The notes: generated by a model from the sequence alone, not told the origin. A DNA stretch of 64,000 bases from Dongia sedimenti (GCA_030715195.1 JAUYVI010000004.1:124001-188000), one strand, 5' to 3'; positions 9,078 to 21,789 are shown, counted from the stretch's first letter. A program made the numbers and translations.

Positions 9078-9089
9078 TGATTGCCCGGC

Positions 9090-9755
9090 CTAAGGACTGA
9101 CTTCCCGCAGCGCCGCGGCCGTCGCCCAGGGGCAGAGCGCGAGGGCCGCCACGTCCAATCCCGCCAGGATCAGCCAATGTGCGGTGCCGCCGGCGCCGGT
9201 CAGGCTGGCATCGAGCCCCGCCGCGCCGAGGATCAGCGCCGGGACGTAGAGCGGCATGACCAGAAACGTCAGCAGCACGCCGCTTCGCCGCGCGCCGAGC
9301 GTCAAAGCGGCGCCGAGCCCGCCGAGCAGGCTCAGGATCGGCGTCGAGAGCGCCAGGGAGAGCAGCAGAGGAATATGTCCCTCGATCGGCAGGCGCAGCA
9401 TCATGGCGAGGACCGGCGCGGCCAGCAGCAGCGGCAATCCGGTCAGCAGCCAATGCGCCAGCGACTTCGCGACCGTCACGAGCTCGAGCGGCAGCGGCGA
9501 AAGCAGGATCTGATCGAGACTGCCGTCCTCATGATCGCTCTGATAGAGCCGATCGAGCGAGAGCAGCGCGGCCAGCGCCGCCATGGCAAGCGCAACGCCG
9601 CCGGCGAGGCGTGACAACCGCTCCGGCTCCGGACCGACGGCGAAGGGAAAGATCGCGCCGGCCACCAGGAAGAACAGCACGACCACCAGCGCATCGATGC
9701 CCTGGCGCAGGCCGAGCCGGAGCTCGCGACGGAGCAGCGCGATGAAGGCGCTCAT
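9090..9755 (-). CDS. ccmB: haem exporter permease CcmB
   Basis: CcmB is the membrane subunit of the CcmAB ABC module, which drives release of holo-CcmE from CcmC. The 221-residue protein has six predicted hydrophobic helices. The opening (FIALLRRELRLGLRQG) and the SLDRLYQSDHEDGSLDQIL segment are characteristic of CcmB. It starts with a 4 bp overlap with the ccmA stop. Confidence 0.95.
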   Translation of the reverse strand: MSAFIALLRRELRLGLRQGIDALVVVLFFLVAGAIFPFAVGPEPERLSRLAGGVALAMAALAALLSLDRLYQSDHEDGSLDQILLSPLPLELVTVAKSLAHWLLTGLPLLLAAPVLAMMLRLPIEGHIPLLLSLALSTPILSLLGGLGAALTLGARRSGVLLTFLVMPLYVPALILGAAGLDASLTGAGGTAHWLILAGLDVAALALCPWATAAALREVSP

Positions 9756-10363
9756 GCGGCCAGCGCCAATTGCTGCATGCCGGGCACCGGTAACGTGTCA
9801 TGGCTGGAGAAGATGACGATGCTGCCCGCTGCGCGCGCCTCGGCGATCAAGCCGGCCAGCCGTTCGATGCCGTCGCTGTCCAATGCCGCCGAAGGCTCAT
9901 CAAGCAGCCAGAGCGGTGCTTTGCCCAGGGCGAGCCGCGCCAAGGCGGAACGCCGTCGTTGTCCCGCCGAGAGCTGGCGCGCCGGTGCGTCGGCGAGATG
10001 CGCAATGCCGAGCCGCGCCAAGGCCGGCGCCACCGCGCGCGGTGCGAGGCCCCAATAGGCGGCCCAGAAGCCGAGATTCTCCCCGACGGTCAGATGCGAT
10101 TTCAGCGCATCGAGATGGCCGAGATAGCGCAGCCGCGCGCGATGCGCTTCGCGATCCGCGTGGATCGGTGCGTCGTCCCAGGCGATCGTGCCGTGCACGG
10201 GCGTCAGCAGGCCCGCCATCAGCCGCAACAGGCTGGATTTGCCGCTGCCATTGGGCCCGGAGAGCCAGAGTGCGTCGCCGGGCGCGAGGGCGAAGTCGAC
10301 CGCCTCGAAGATCAGCGCCTCGCCACGCCGGCAACCCAGCGCCTCGCCTTGAAAGAGAGTCAT
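9752..10363 (-). CDS. ccmA: haem exporter ATP-binding protein CcmA
   Basis: CcmA is the ATPase of the CcmAB complex. From ATG at 10363 the protein has 203 residues, the normal CcmA length. It has Walker A GPNGSGKS (36-43), ABC signature LSAGQ (131-135) and Walker B WLLDEP (152-157). The frame stays open upstream for another 64 codons, but that stretch translates a palindromic intergenic repeat and has no similarity to CcmA, so I place the start at MTLFQG. It is the first gene of the ccmAB block. Confidence 0.95.
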   Translation of the reverse strand: MTLFQGEALGCRRGEALIFEAVDFALAPGDALWLSGPNGSGKSSLLRLMAGLLTPVHGTIAWDDAPIHADREAHRARLRYLGHLDALKSHLTVGENLGFWAAYWGLAPRAVAPALARLGIAHLADAPARQLSAGQRRRSALARLALGKAPLWLLDEPSAALDSDGIERLAGLIAEARAAGSIVIFSSHDTLPVPGMQQLALAA

Positions 10364-10376
10364 TCGTTCCCCAACC

Positions 10377-10453
10377 GTCGTCCCCGGGCTTGACCCGGGG
10401 ATCTTGTGCGGAGTTCGCATGAAGCAGATGCCCGGATCAAGTCCGGGCATGAC
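10377..10453. repeat. dispersed palindromic element, copy 1
   Basis: The two ends are complementary: CGTCGTCCCCGGGCTTGA at the left pairs with TCAAGTCCGGGCATGACG at the right with few mismatches. The left arm also folds on itself (CCCGGG...CCCGGG). The same design recurs at 21790-21877 and, decayed, at 22951-23030. Such intergenic palindromes are common in Alphaproteobacteria. Confidence 0.75.
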
Positions 10454-10479
10454 GTTATCTTTGCGGGGAAAGGTGGGCC

Positions 10480-10519
10480 GACGCCGCGTCCCCAAGGGGA
10501 TGGGGTGGGACGCGGCGTC
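10480..10519. repeat. perfect 13 bp inverted repeat
   Basis: GACGCCGCGTCCC at 10480-10492 is exactly complementary to GGGACGCGGCGTC at 10507-10519, with a 14 nt loop. It forms a strong hairpin about 475 bp before acnA and 115 bp before ccmA. There is no T-run on either side, so it is not a classical terminator. Its function is unknown. Confidence 0.7.
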
Positions 10520-10993
10520 GAACCCGTTCTGGGCTGCGTCGCTCGGGGGTAACACGACGCTGCCCGTCGGCCTCTTCCGGTGAGATCCCCATGATTCAAA
10601 GGATCATCGCCGTCGGTCAGGGGCGCCCCAGTAAGGGGGCAATACGACGGTGGGCCGACACCGTTTCAAACAGAGGGGATGATCTCTGTCCGAGAGGGAC
10701 GGTCGCAACGCCCTGGGGCCGAACTAAGACCAGATTGCGGCGAAATTGTGATTTCGCCCCCATGGCAGGTTGGGCTAGGGCGACAATTCTCGTGGATTTA
10801 CCGAAGCCTACAGGCCTTCTCCGCAAAGCCCCTCCCTGCTATCTCAATCGCGTGATATACGATCTTGCGACCCCGGCCGGTCGGCTTTCCTTCCGCCGAT
10901 TCGTGTCTTTCACCCCTCCTCGGGCCTGGGTCCCGGATTCCACCGCGCGCCGATGCCGGGGAAGGGCAGGCGCGACAGCATCGGAGACGAGAC

Positions 10994-13705
<2,712 letters not shown>

Positions 13706-14338
13706 CGAAGCGGTCGTTCTCCGCGCGCCGCTGCCCGCCGATCATCTCGAGATCGCGGCCCTGATCGAATCGCTGATCCCGCGCTATCTGGCGCGGGATC
13801 TGACGGCGGAGGGCGTCGCGATCGTGCGCGCGAACGCGCAACCCGGCCTGATCGGAGCGCGATTGGGCGGGCTGGTCTATCCCGTCTGGTCGCCGGCCTG
13901 CGTCACCGCGGTCGGCAGCCGTATCATCGGCTTCGGCGCGGTGCGCGACGCGACTCACATCACCCAGGTTCAGGTGGCCGAAGGCTGGCATGGATGCGGG
14001 ATCGGCAGCCGCCTGGTGCGCGCGCTGATCGAAGGCGTGCAGCGGCGCAATCCGCAAGCGCAGGGCGTTACGCTGAACGCCGCGTCCGGGGCGCTCGCCG
14101 CCTATCTCCGGATGGGCTTCGTGCCGGTTGGCCCGCGCTGGACCTGGCGCGGGGTTACCGCTCAGCCGATGCGGATTCGGATTGCGGGTTTGATCCAGCG
14201 CAAAGCCGCGCCGCCGCCGCTCGACGACAACTGAGCCGGGCAGTCTGAACGCGAACGTGGCGGCTGCCTTCGGGGGTCTGGGAGAAAGCGGGGGCACCGG
14301 CGCGCGGGATCTGACGAACGCTGCGCCGGTCGCCGCCC

Positions 14339-15886
14339 CTACAACACCGCGCGCAAGGTGTCCATCAGCTCCGGCACGTTCACCGGCTTGGTCAGGTAAC
14401 GATAGAAACCGAGCTCGGCCGCGCGCTCGATGTCGGCGTTGCTGGCCCGCGCGCTCAAGCCGATCACCGGCACGTCGGCGGTATCGCGCCGCGCCCGCAA
14501 CTGCTGCAGCGCCTGGAACCCGTCCATGCCGGGCAGGGTGATGTCGAGGATGATGACCCGAACCGGATGCGAGCGGGCGATCTCCAGCCCGAGCTCGGCG
14601 CTGTAGGCGACCTTGAGCTCGACGCCCGGCACCTGGCGCATCAGCGATTCCATGAGGTGCACGTTCTTCGGATTGTCCTCGACATAGAGCACGATCTTGC
14701 GCGGCTTGAATGCCGCCTTGCGCTCCTCCTGCTTCTCGATCCGCGATGCCAGAGGAATATCGAGGAAGAAGGTGCTGCCGACGCCGACCGTGCTCTTCAC
14801 CGAAACGCCGCCGCCCATGGCCTCGATCAATTGCTTGGTGATGGCGAGGCCGATGCCGGCGCCTTCGACATGCTCCAGCTCGGGATGGAGGCGTGTGAAC
14901 GGTCGGAACAACTCGAGCACCCGCGCCTCAGGAATGCCGACCCCGGTATCCCGCACAGCCAGCTGCAGCAGTCCCTCCGACCGGCGGTCGTCGAGCGCAT
15001 CGAGATAGACTTGGCCGGCCGCGCGGTTGTACTTGATCGCATTGGTCAGCAGATTGACGATGCACTGGCGCAGCCGCACCGGATCGGCCTGCACCGTCAG
15101 GTCGCCTTCGGCGTCCTCGACCCGGTTGATGACCGTCACGCCCAGGCGCTCGGCCAAAGCCAGGGTCATCCGGATCGCCTCGGCGACGGCCTGGGCGAGG
15201 TTCAGCGCGCGGCACTGGAACCTCAGGGCGCCCCCATCGACGCGGGCGAACTCCAGGATATCGTCGATCAAGGCGACCAGATGCTTCGACGCGCCGACGA
15301 TGGCGTCGAGATACTCGTTGTAATGGGTCTCCGAGACCTCGGCCGGTTTCGCCATGCGCAGCAGCTGGGCGAAGCCGAGCACGGCGTTCATCGGCGTGCG
15401 CAGCTCGTGCGACATCCGCGACAGGAACTGCGTCTTCGCCGCGCTGGCCAGCTCGGCGCGCGAAGTGGCCTCGGCCAGCGCGCCATAGCTGTGCTTCTGG
15501 GCGGTAAGGTCGCGAACCACGCCGACATAGGCGTAATCCGTTCCGCCCTTGATCTCGCCGACCGCCAGGTTCATCGGAAAGACCGTGCCATCCTTGCGCT
15601 GGCCCTGGACCTCGCGCCCGATGCCGATGATGCGGCGCTGTCCCGACGCGTGATAGCGCTGCATGTAGTCGTCGTGGTGCTCGCGGTCTCCCGGCGGCAT
15701 CAGCATGGCGACGTTATGGCCGACGACTTCCTGGGCGGTGTATCCAAACAAGTCGCAGGCGGCCCGGTTGAAGATTCGCACCACCCCGGCGCGATCGATG
15801 ATGATCATGCCATCGACCGTGGTATCGACCACGGCGCGCAGCAGATCGTTGCCGTGCGAGCGCCGATCCTCGGACTGGTTGCGCAT
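14339..15886 (-). CDS. PAS-domain hybrid sensor histidine kinase
   Basis: The 515-residue protein has no membrane segment, so it is probably cytoplasmic. The order is PAS (about 15-130, starting LLRAVVDTTVDGMIIID), HisKA with phospho-acceptor His160 (SRMSHELRTP), and HATPase (N-box around Asn278/Asn282, G-boxes DTGVGIP and GIGLAITKQL). A C-terminal receiver domain carries phospho-acceptor Asp448 (VIILDITLPGMDG) and the conserved Lys in YLTKPVN. It has FixL/LuxQ-like composition without a DNA-binding output, so it must signal to another protein by phosphotransfer. A sigma-70-like promoter lies 108-136 bp upstream. No partner gene is adjacent. Confidence 0.92.
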   Translation of the reverse strand: MRNQSEDRRSHGNDLLRAVVDTTVDGMIIIDRAGVVRIFNRAACDLFGYTAQEVVGHNVAMLMPPGDREHHDDYMQRYHASGQRRIIGIGREVQGQRKDGTVFPMNLAVGEIKGGTDYAYVGVVRDLTAQKHSYGALAEATSRAELASAAKTQFLSRMSHELRTPMNAVLGFAQLLRMAKPAEVSETHYNEYLDAIVGASKHLVALIDDILEFARVDGGALRFQCRALNLAQAVAEAIRMTLALAERLGVTVINRVEDAEGDLTVQADPVRLRQCIVNLLTNAIKYNRAAGQVYLDALDDRRSEGLLQLAVRDTGVGIPEARVLELFRPFTRLHPELEHVEGAGIGLAITKQLIEAMGGGVSVKSTVGVGSTFFLDIPLASRIEKQEERKAAFKPRKIVLYVEDNPKNVHLMESLMRQVPGVELKVAYSAELGLEIARSHPVRVIILDITLPGMDGFQALQQLRARRDTADVPVIGLSARASNADIERAAELGFYRYLTKPVNVPELMDTLRAVL

Positions 15887-15993
15887 GCCCTACCCCAGGG
15901 ACCCCTTGATGCGGTCCAAGAGGTTTCCCCGGAGTGTCCGAGTCTGCCGCATGGCCCTCCCCGTGTGCTCAGGGGGTCGGTTGATCTTTGGGT

Positions 15994-16022
15994 ATTATGT
16001 CACAGATTGGCTTGACTGTCAG
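15994..16022 (-). promoter_or_regulatory. sigma-70-type promoter of the hybrid kinase
   Basis: On the minus strand CTGACA (16017-16022) and CATAAT (15994-15999) are separated by exactly 17 bp in an AT-rich patch of the 183 bp gap between purH and the kinase. It would give a leader of about 100 nt before the ATG at 15886. Confidence 0.55.
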
Positions 16023-16069
16023 CAAATTCGAGGATTCGGCTATAGGAAATATTCAACGAAAACGCGCTG

Positions 16070-17650
16070 TTAATGACGGAAATGCCGGATTCCGGTGAAG
16101 ACCATGGCGAGACCGGCCTCGTCCGCCGCCTTGATCACCTCGTCGTCCCGCATCGACCCGCCGGGCTGAATGACCGCCGTGGCACCGGCTTCCGCCGCGG
16201 CCAGCAATCCGTCGGCGAACGGGAAGAACGCGTCCGAGGCGACCACCGAGCCTTTGGCCCAGGTCTCGGCATCGCCCGCGGTCTTCGCCGCTTCCGCGGC
16301 TTTCCAGGCGGCGATGCGGGAGGAATCGACCCGGCTCATCTGCCCGGCGCCGACTCCGACCGTGGCCCCGTTCTTGGCGTAGACGATCGCGTTCGACTTC
16401 GCATGCTTCGCCACCTTGAAGGCGAACAGCAGGTCGGCGATCTCCTGTTCGCTCGGTGCGCGCTTGGTGACGACCTTCAAGTTCCCCGCGCCGGTCTTCT
16501 TCGCGTCATTGGTCTGCACCAGCAGGGCGCCGGCGATGCTGCGCACGGTCAGTCCGGCGGTCGCCGGCGCCGGCATCCCGCCGGTCTCGACCAGACGCAG
16601 ATTCTTCTTGGCGCCGAGCACGGCCAGCGCCTCCGGGGTGAAGCCCGGCGCAATGATCACCTCGGAGAAGATCTTGGCGATCTCCTCGGCGACCGCGCCG
16701 TCCAGCCTCCGGTTGGCGGCGATGATGCCGCCGAAGGCCGAGACCGGATCGCAGGCCAAGGCCCGCAGATACGCACTCCGCAAATCGGACCCGGTCGCGA
16801 CGCCGCAGGGATTGGCGTGCTTGATGACGGCGATCGCCGCGCCTTCGTCGAATTCCGCGACCAGCTCGAACGCCGCATCCGCGTCGTTGAAGTTGTTGTA
16901 GGAGAGCTCCTTGCCCTGCAGCTGCTTGCCCAGCGCGATCCCAGGCCGCCGCTCGCCGGTGAGATAGACCGCCGCCTCCTGATGCGGATTCTCGCCATAG
17001 CGCAGGACCTGGCTGCGCGTGCCGGCGAAGCTGATGCGCGGCGGGAACTTCTCGCCCGCCTGCTCCGCCATCCAGCGCGCAATCGCCGCGTCATAGGCCG
17101 CCGTTCGCGCATAGGCTTGGCGGGCGAGCCGGCGCCGCGTCGCCAGGGTGGTGGCGCCTCGGTGTGCGGTCATCTCCTCGATCACGACGGCATAGTCGGC
17201 CGGATCGACCACGATGGTGACGAAGTCGTGGTTCTTCGCGGCGGCGCGGATCAGCGCCGGCCCGCCGATGTCGATGTTCTCGATGCAGTCTTCCCAGGGC
17301 TTGCCGGCCGCGACCGTCGCCTCGAACGGATAGAGGTTGGAGACCAGCAGGTCGATATCGCCGATCCCATGGGTCTGCTGCGCCTCGACATGGGTCGCGA
17401 GATCACGCCGCGAGAGCAGGCCGCCATGGATCTTCGGATGCAAGGTCTTCACCCGCCCGTCCATGATCTCCGGAAATCCGGTATGCGCGGAGACGTCGAT
17501 CACCGCGATGCCGGCCTTGCGCAGCGCTTCGGCCGAGCCACCGGTGGAGAGGATCTCGACGCCCTGGCTGCTGAGGAATTTTGCAAAGGGCTCGAGGCCG
17601 GATTTATCGGAAACGGAAATCAGCGCACGGCGGATAGGTCGTTCAGTCAT
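16070..17650 (-). CDS. purH: bifunctional AICAR transformylase / IMP cyclohydrolase PurH
   Basis: PurH catalyses the last two steps of de novo purine synthesis, AICAR to FAICAR to IMP. The 526-residue length is normal. The N-terminal MGS-like cyclohydrolase domain (about 1-195) opens with [18 protein letters not shown]. The transformylase domain has [14 protein letters not shown], the KHANPCGVA motif and [10 protein letters not shown]. It ends the minus-strand group rpe, heparinase-like gene, purH, separated from the heparinase-like gene by a palindromic repeat. No riboswitch is visible upstream. Confidence 0.97.
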   Translation of the reverse strand: MTERPIRRALISVSDKSGLEPFAKFLSSQGVEILSTGGSAEALRKAGIAVIDVSAHTGFPEIMDGRVKTLHPKIHGGLLSRRDLATHVEAQQTHGIGDIDLLVSNLYPFEATVAAGKPWEDCIENIDIGGPALIRAAAKNHDFVTIVVDPADYAVVIEEMTAHRGATTLATRRRLARQAYARTAAYDAAIARWMAEQAGEKFPPRISFAGTRSQVLRYGENPHQEAAVYLTGERRPGIALGKQLQGKELSYNNFNDADAAFELVAEFDEGAAIAVIKHANPCGVATGSDLRSAYLRALACDPVSAFGGIIAANRRLDGAVAEEIAKIFSEVIIAPGFTPEALAVLGAKKNLRLVETGGMPAPATAGLTVRSIAGALLVQTNDAKKTGAGNLKVVTKRAPSEQEIADLLFAFKVAKHAKSNAIVYAKNGATVGVGAGQMSRVDSSRIAAWKAAEAAKTAGDAETWAKGSVVASDAFFPFADGLLAAAEAGATAVIQPGGSMRDDEVIKAADEAGLAMVFTGIRHFRH

Positions 17651-17687
17651 CGCTCTCTGCTTTGTTGACTAGATTTCTTTTGCTCAT

Positions 17688-17784
17688 ACCCCCACCCTAA
17701 CCCTCCCCCGATTCGGGGGAGGGGACTGCAGCGAGGGCGGCTACTTCTCCCTCCCCCGAATCGGGGGAGGGCCGGGGTGGGGGT
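17688..17784. repeat. mosaic palindromic element (twin hairpins)
   Basis: A 97 bp element has outer arms ACCCCCACCC (17688) and GGGGTGGGGGT (to 17784). Inside are two near-identical small palindromes, CCTCCCCCGATTCGGGGGAGG and a CTCCCCCGAATCGGGGGAG copy. It fills the gap between the heparinase-like gene and purH. Elements of this type are widespread between proteobacterial genes. It may stabilise or end the upstream mRNA. Confidence 0.75.
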
Positions 17785-17810
17785 ACGAAACAACGCGCGG
17801 GGACTGAGCA

Positions 17811-19634
17811 CTACCGCCGTCCTCCCTCGCGCTGGATCAGCCATTTCACTTCGGTGCGGTCGTTTTCGATCGCACCCATGATCACCAACTGCTGCGTCCG
17901 GCGCACGCGGCCGCCGGCGCCGATCGCGGCGCTCTCGGCCAGAGCGAGCTCGCCGCCTTGCACCCGCATGCGCCAGAACGAGCCTTTGGCCAGCTTCATC
18001 AGCGCCGCCTGGCCGTTCTGGGTGATCGAAACCTGGACCGCGGGATGCAGATGAAACCGCAAGGCGAAGGAATTGCCGCCCTTGCCGACCAGCTGGTCCT
18101 CGCCCATGAAATCCTCGCCATTGGCGGAGAGATAAAGCCGCCTGCGGTGGATCAGGCCGAAGCCTTCCTCATAGCCGTTATGCGAGAGGTCGAGCCAGAT
18201 CTGACCGTTGGTCTCCTCGCGCCGCGAGGTGACGATGTCGGGCTTCAGGGCGATGCCGCCCATCTTCACGCCGCCGCCGATTGCCTTCCTCGGCGGCAGC
18301 AGCATCGACGAGTTCACGTTGTCCACGATCAGCGTCGAGTGTGCTGCGGACGTGCGCTGCACCTGCTGCCATTCCTTGGACCAGGGATGGGCGCCGCAAT
18401 TGACGATCAGGTGATCGCCATCGACCGACATCTCGAAGGCCAGCGTCCCGGCATGGGCATGGGCATCGAGCCCGTGGCGCGGCGGCGCGCCGCAATCGAC
18501 CAGCACCAATGTGCGCGCGCATTCCATGCGCTGAAACCCGGTCAGTGGCAGTTGATTGAGCGGCCGCAATCGGCCGCCGGCGCGCCGCAGCGCCGCTTCG
18601 ACCAGGCGCGGGTCGCGCTCCGCCGTGTCGTTGAACCGCGCGAGCTGGCCGTCGCCATGGGCCAGCATCAGCACGACCGAGGCCATGGTCTCGATGCTGA
18701 TCTGCAGACTGTCGGGCAGCGGTCGCCGCGCCGCGGTGAAGACGTCGCGGAGATCGATCAGCTGCATCAGCAGATCCAGCATCGCCTGCGGGCTGCGCTC
18801 GACATGGCCGCCATCGGCCAGCAGCTGCCGCGGCAATTCGCGGCCGAAGATCTTGCGGCCCTTGACCAGCAGCCGCTCGCCGCGCGGCAGCATCAGCCCG
18901 GCGAGCATCAGCGCGATCACCGCCTCCAGCAAGGCCGCGCCGTAGAGGCCGTCGGGCAGGGCGCGTCCGAGATGCGCGGCCTGGCGATAGAGGCTGCCCA
19001 TCAGCAGCGCCTTGAAACCCGCATCGCCGCCGTTCGACAGGTAGCCGCTGTTCAGCAGCAGATTGCGCAGCCGCGCCGCCAGGATATCGCCGCGCCAGCT
19101 GTCCTCGCGATAGCGCAGGTTCTCGCCGAGCCAGCGCCGGGTCAGCTCGACCGCGGCGGCCTGCGCGCCCGGCGCGCCGGCGGCGCGCAGATCGTTCAGC
19201 CAGTCGAAGCGGTCGAGACCCTCGCGCCAGGCCGTCGTCGCGCCGCTCGGCCGGCTCAAGGGGCGCGGCTCGCGGATCGTCTCGCCGGAAAAGCGGAACT
19301 CGCCGGAAAGCAGGGCTTGGCCCGCTTGCGAATCCGCCGGCCATGGCGTCGCGAAAGGCGCCACGTCGAAGGGCGTCAGGAAATCGCCGGGTCCGACCCG
19401 GCCCAGCGACAGCCGATAGGGGCCGCTGCGATAGAGCGGTTGCAGCAGCTTCCGGCGCGCCCGCGAGATGAGCAGGCTCGCCGGCTCGGCGAACAGCATC
19501 TGCAAGCGCGGCCAGACCAGATGCGGTCGCTGATTGCCGGGCCGCGATCCGTGCCGGCCGCCGGCACGCGGCGGCACCGCGTGTTCCACGTTGTTCTGCT
19601 CTGACACTGGATCGCGGGTGATGCCGTCGGCCAC
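17811..19634 (-). CDS. heparinase II/III family protein
   Basis: From GTG at 19634 the protein has 607 residues. It resembles the alphaproteobacterial heparinase II/III-like proteins found beside purH: an N-terminal alpha-helical toroid region (with LTRRWLGENLRYREDSWRG and DGGHVERSPQAMLDLL) and a C-terminal beta-sandwich region (FEMSVDGDHLIVNCGAHP, RTSAAHSTLIVDN, SHNGYEEGFGLIHRRRLYLS). I see no signal peptide, which is odd for a polysaccharide lyase, so the true substrate is unclear. The frame stays open to 20327, but that part lies over rpe and is not coding here. GTG at 19607 is an alternative start. The rpe stop is 8 bp upstream. Confidence 0.85.
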   Translation of the reverse strand: MADGITRDPVSEQNNVEHAVPPRAGGRHGSRPGNQRPHLVWPRLQMLFAEPASLLISRARRKLLQPLYRSGPYRLSLGRVGPGDFLTPFDVAPFATPWPADSQAGQALLSGEFRFSGETIREPRPLSRPSGATTAWREGLDRFDWLNDLRAAGAPGAQAAAVELTRRWLGENLRYREDSWRGDILAARLRNLLLNSGYLSNGGDAGFKALLMGSLYRQAAHLGRALPDGLYGAALLEAVIALMLAGLMLPRGERLLVKGRKIFGRELPRQLLADGGHVERSPQAMLDLLMQLIDLRDVFTAARRPLPDSLQISIETMASVVLMLAHGDGQLARFNDTAERDPRLVEAALRRAGGRLRPLNQLPLTGFQRMECARTLVLVDCGAPPRHGLDAHAHAGTLAFEMSVDGDHLIVNCGAHPWSKEWQQVQRTSAAHSTLIVDNVNSSMLLPPRKAIGGGVKMGGIALKPDIVTSRREETNGQIWLDLSHNGYEEGFGLIHRRRLYLSANGEDFMGEDQLVGKGGNSFALRFHLHPAVQVSITQNGQAALMKLAKGSFWRMRVQGGELALAESAAIGAGGRVRRTQQLVIMGAIENDRTEVKWLIQREGGRR

Positions 19635-19642
19635 CCGGGGCC

Positions 19643-20317
19643 TCACTGCCGCAGGCGTGCGATGTTTTCGGCGTAGCGCGCCGAGCCGCCCTGGAAACTC
19701 GCCGTGCCCGCCACCAGCACGTCGGCCCCGGCCTTGATCGCGGCGGGTGCGGTGTCGGCGGCGATGCCGCCATCGACCTCGAGATCGATCGGCCGACCAT
19801 TCTGGGATTCCGAAACCGCGTCGATCTTGCGCCGGATCGCCGCGATCTTGTCGAGCGCCTGCGGGATGAACTTCTGCCCGCCGAAGCCGGGATTGACGCT
19901 CATCACCAGGACCAGATCCACATTCGGCAGCAGATAGTCGACCACATCGACCGGCGTCCCGGGATTGAGCGAGATGCCGGCTTTCTTGCCCAGCGACTTG
20001 ATGAGCTGCACCGTGCGATGGGCGTGCGGCCCGGCTTCGGGATGAAAGGTGATGATGTCGGCGCCCGCCGCCGCGAATTCCGGCACGTAGGGATCGACCG
20101 GGGCGATCATCAGGTGCACGTCGAAGGTCTTGTTGCTGTGGGGCCGCAGCGCCTTCACCACCAGCGGGCCGATGGTGATGTTGGGCACGAAATGCCCGTC
20201 CATGACATCGACGTGAACATAATCCGCGCCGGCAGCCGTGATCGCCTCCACCTCCGCGCCCAGGCGGGCGAAATCGGCGGACAGAATCGAGGGCGCGATC
20301 CTGATCGGCTGCTGCAT
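19643..20317 (-). CDS. rpe: ribulose-phosphate 3-epimerase
   Basis: Rpe interconverts ribulose-5-phosphate and xylulose-5-phosphate in the pentose phosphate and Calvin pathways. From ATG at 20317 it has 224 residues, normal length. It has [25 protein letters not shown] (metal-binding His/Asp), [18 protein letters not shown] and DGGI near the C-terminus: the complete set of TIM-barrel catalytic and metal-site motifs. The frame extends 73 codons upstream without family similarity. It heads the rpe, heparinase-like, purH group and is divergent from kbl. Confidence 0.96.
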   Translation of the reverse strand: MQQPIRIAPSILSADFARLGAEVEAITAAGADYVHVDVMDGHFVPNITIGPLVVKALRPHSNKTFDVHLMIAPVDPYVPEFAAAGADIITFHPEAGPHAHRTVQLIKSLGKKAGISLNPGTPVDVVDYLLPNVDLVLVMSVNPGFGGQKFIPQALDKIAAIRRKIDAVSESQNGRPIDLEVDGGIAADTAPAAIKAGADVLVAGTASFQGGSARYAENIARLRQ

Positions 20318-20559
20318 GGCGGCACACTTACCAGCGCCGTCCCGGCCTGTCACGGGGCAATCTGGACGCGGCTCCAAGGCCGTCCAGTGACGCGGAAATC
20401 CGGCAATTTCGGAACCGGATCGCCCACGCGCCGTTCCCGAGTCGACGCGGTCATGCCGGTCCCGTGGGTGCGCCATTGTGGAAAAATCATTGGACCGGGC
20501 TGCCAAAAGACGGGTCAATGCCCTATATCCAATCAACGGTTTCGGCAGCCCCCCGCATC

Positions 20560-21762
20560 ATGAACGCCGCCTTCCTTTCATCCGTCTCTCAGACCCTGGA
20601 CACCATCCGCGCCGACGGCTTCTGGAAAGCCGAGCGCCGGATCGCGACCCCTCAGGACGCCCACATCACCCTGGAGGACGGCAGTAAGGTCCTCAATTTC
20701 TGCGCCAACAACTATCTCGGCCTCGCCGACGATCCGCGGTTGATCGCTGCCGCCAAGCGCGGCTTGGACGAGCACGGCTTCGGCATGGCCTCGGTGCGCT
20801 TCATCTGCGGGACCCAGACCCTGCATAAGGAACTGGAAGCCAAGCTCGCCCGCTTCCTCGGCACCGAGGACGCGATCCTCTACGGCAGCTGCTTCGACGC
20901 CAATGGCGGGCTGTTCGAGACGCTGCTCGGCGAGGAAGACGCGGTCATCTCCGACGCCTTGAACCATGCCAGCATCATCGATGGCGTGCGGCTCTGCAAG
21001 GCGAAGCGCTTCCGCTACGCCAACAACGACATGGGCGCGCTGGAGAAGGAATTGCAGGCGGCCGACGCGGCCGGCGCGCGCTTCAAGATGATCGCGACCG
21101 ACGGCGTCTTCTCCATGGACGGCATCATCGCCAACTTGAAGGGCATCTGCGACCTCGCGGAGAAATACCGGGCGATCGTCATGGTGGATGACAGCCACGC
21201 CGTCGGTTTCGTCGGCGCCACCGGCAAAGGTTCGCCGGAACTCTGCGGCGTGGCCGATCGCGTCGACATCTACACCGGCACGCTCGGCAAGGCCCTGGGC
21301 GGCGCCTCCGGCGGCTATATCGCGGCCAGGCAGCCGGTGGTCGATCTGCTGCGCCAGCGCTCGCGCCCCTACCTCTTCTCCAACAGCCTGGCGCCGAACA
21401 TCGCCGCGGCCTCGCTGGCGGTGCTGGATCTGCTGCAATCGCCGGAAGGCGATACGCTGCGCAGGAAGCTCATCGCCAACGGCGAACGCTTCCGCGGCGA
21501 AATGTCCAAGCTCGGCTTCACCCTGGCCGGCGCCGGCCATCCGATCATCCCGGTCATGCTGGGCGAGGCCAAGCTCGCGACCGCCATGGCCGACGCGCTG
21601 CTGAAGGAAGGGATCTATGTGATCGGCTTCAGCTTCCCGGTCGTGCCGAAAGGCCAGGCCCGCATCCGGACGCAGATGAGCGCCGCCCATTCGCCGGAAG
21701 ACATCGACCGCGCGGTGACCGCCTTCGCGAAGGTCGGCCGTGCCATGGGCGCGATCAAGTGA
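20560..21762 (+). CDS. kbl: glycine C-acetyltransferase (2-amino-3-ketobutyrate CoA ligase)
   Basis: Kbl cleaves 2-amino-3-ketobutyrate with CoA to glycine and acetyl-CoA, the second step of threonine degradation. It is PLP-dependent. The 400-residue protein has the PLP lysine Lys244 in GTLGKALGG, the same number as in the E. coli enzyme, plus [17 protein letters not shown] and the GGASGGYIA block. ATG at 20560 gives normal length; an in-frame ATG at 20518 would add 14 residues. It pairs with tdh, 148 bp downstream, with a palindromic element between them. Confidence 0.96.
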   Translation: MNAAFLSSVSQTLDTIRADGFWKAERRIATPQDAHITLEDGSKVLNFCANNYLGLADDPRLIAAAKRGLDEHGFGMASVRFICGTQTLHKELEAKLARFLGTEDAILYGSCFDANGGLFETLLGEEDAVISDALNHASIIDGVRLCKAKRFRYANNDMGALEKELQAADAAGARFKMIATDGVFSMDGIIANLKGICDLAEKYRAIVMVDDSHAVGFVGATGKGSPELCGVADRVDIYTGTLGKALGGASGGYIAARQPVVDLLRQRSRPYLFSNSLAPNIAAASLAVLDLLQSPEGDTLRRKLIANGERFRGEMSKLGFTLAGAGHPIIPVMLGEAKLATAMADALLKEGIYVIGFSFPVVPKGQARIRTQMSAAHSPEDIDRAVTAFAKVGRAMGAIK

Positions 21763-21789
21763 TGGACTCGAAGCTCAATCCAATCTCGG

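Larger units (their letters stand above)
10364..10993. other. 630 bp intergenic region between ccmA and acnA, rich in hairpins
   Basis: No convincing gene is present. The region contains a long palindromic repeat (10377-10453), a perfect 13 bp inverted repeat (10480-10519), and a run of smaller perfect hairpins: GGGGCGCCCC (10620-10629), ACGGTG/CACCGT (10647-10664), CAGAG/CTCTG (10671-10687) and GGCGAAAT/ATTTCGCC (10739-10758). I tested it by eye against tmRNA, RNase P RNA, SRP RNA and the common riboswitches and found no match. Promoters for both flanking genes should lie here. Confidence 0.6.

Noticed and set aside
9069..10754. A shared 14-mer GCGAAATTGTGATT after ccmB and upstream of acnA
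   Set aside because: Exact 14-mers are expected to recur by chance several times in 64 kb, and the flanks do not agree.
19635..20327. An N-terminal extension of the heparinase-like protein over rpe
   Set aside because: The 231 extra codons lie over rpe in another frame and read as Arg/Gly-rich nonsense; the family-like sequence begins near the GTG at 19634.
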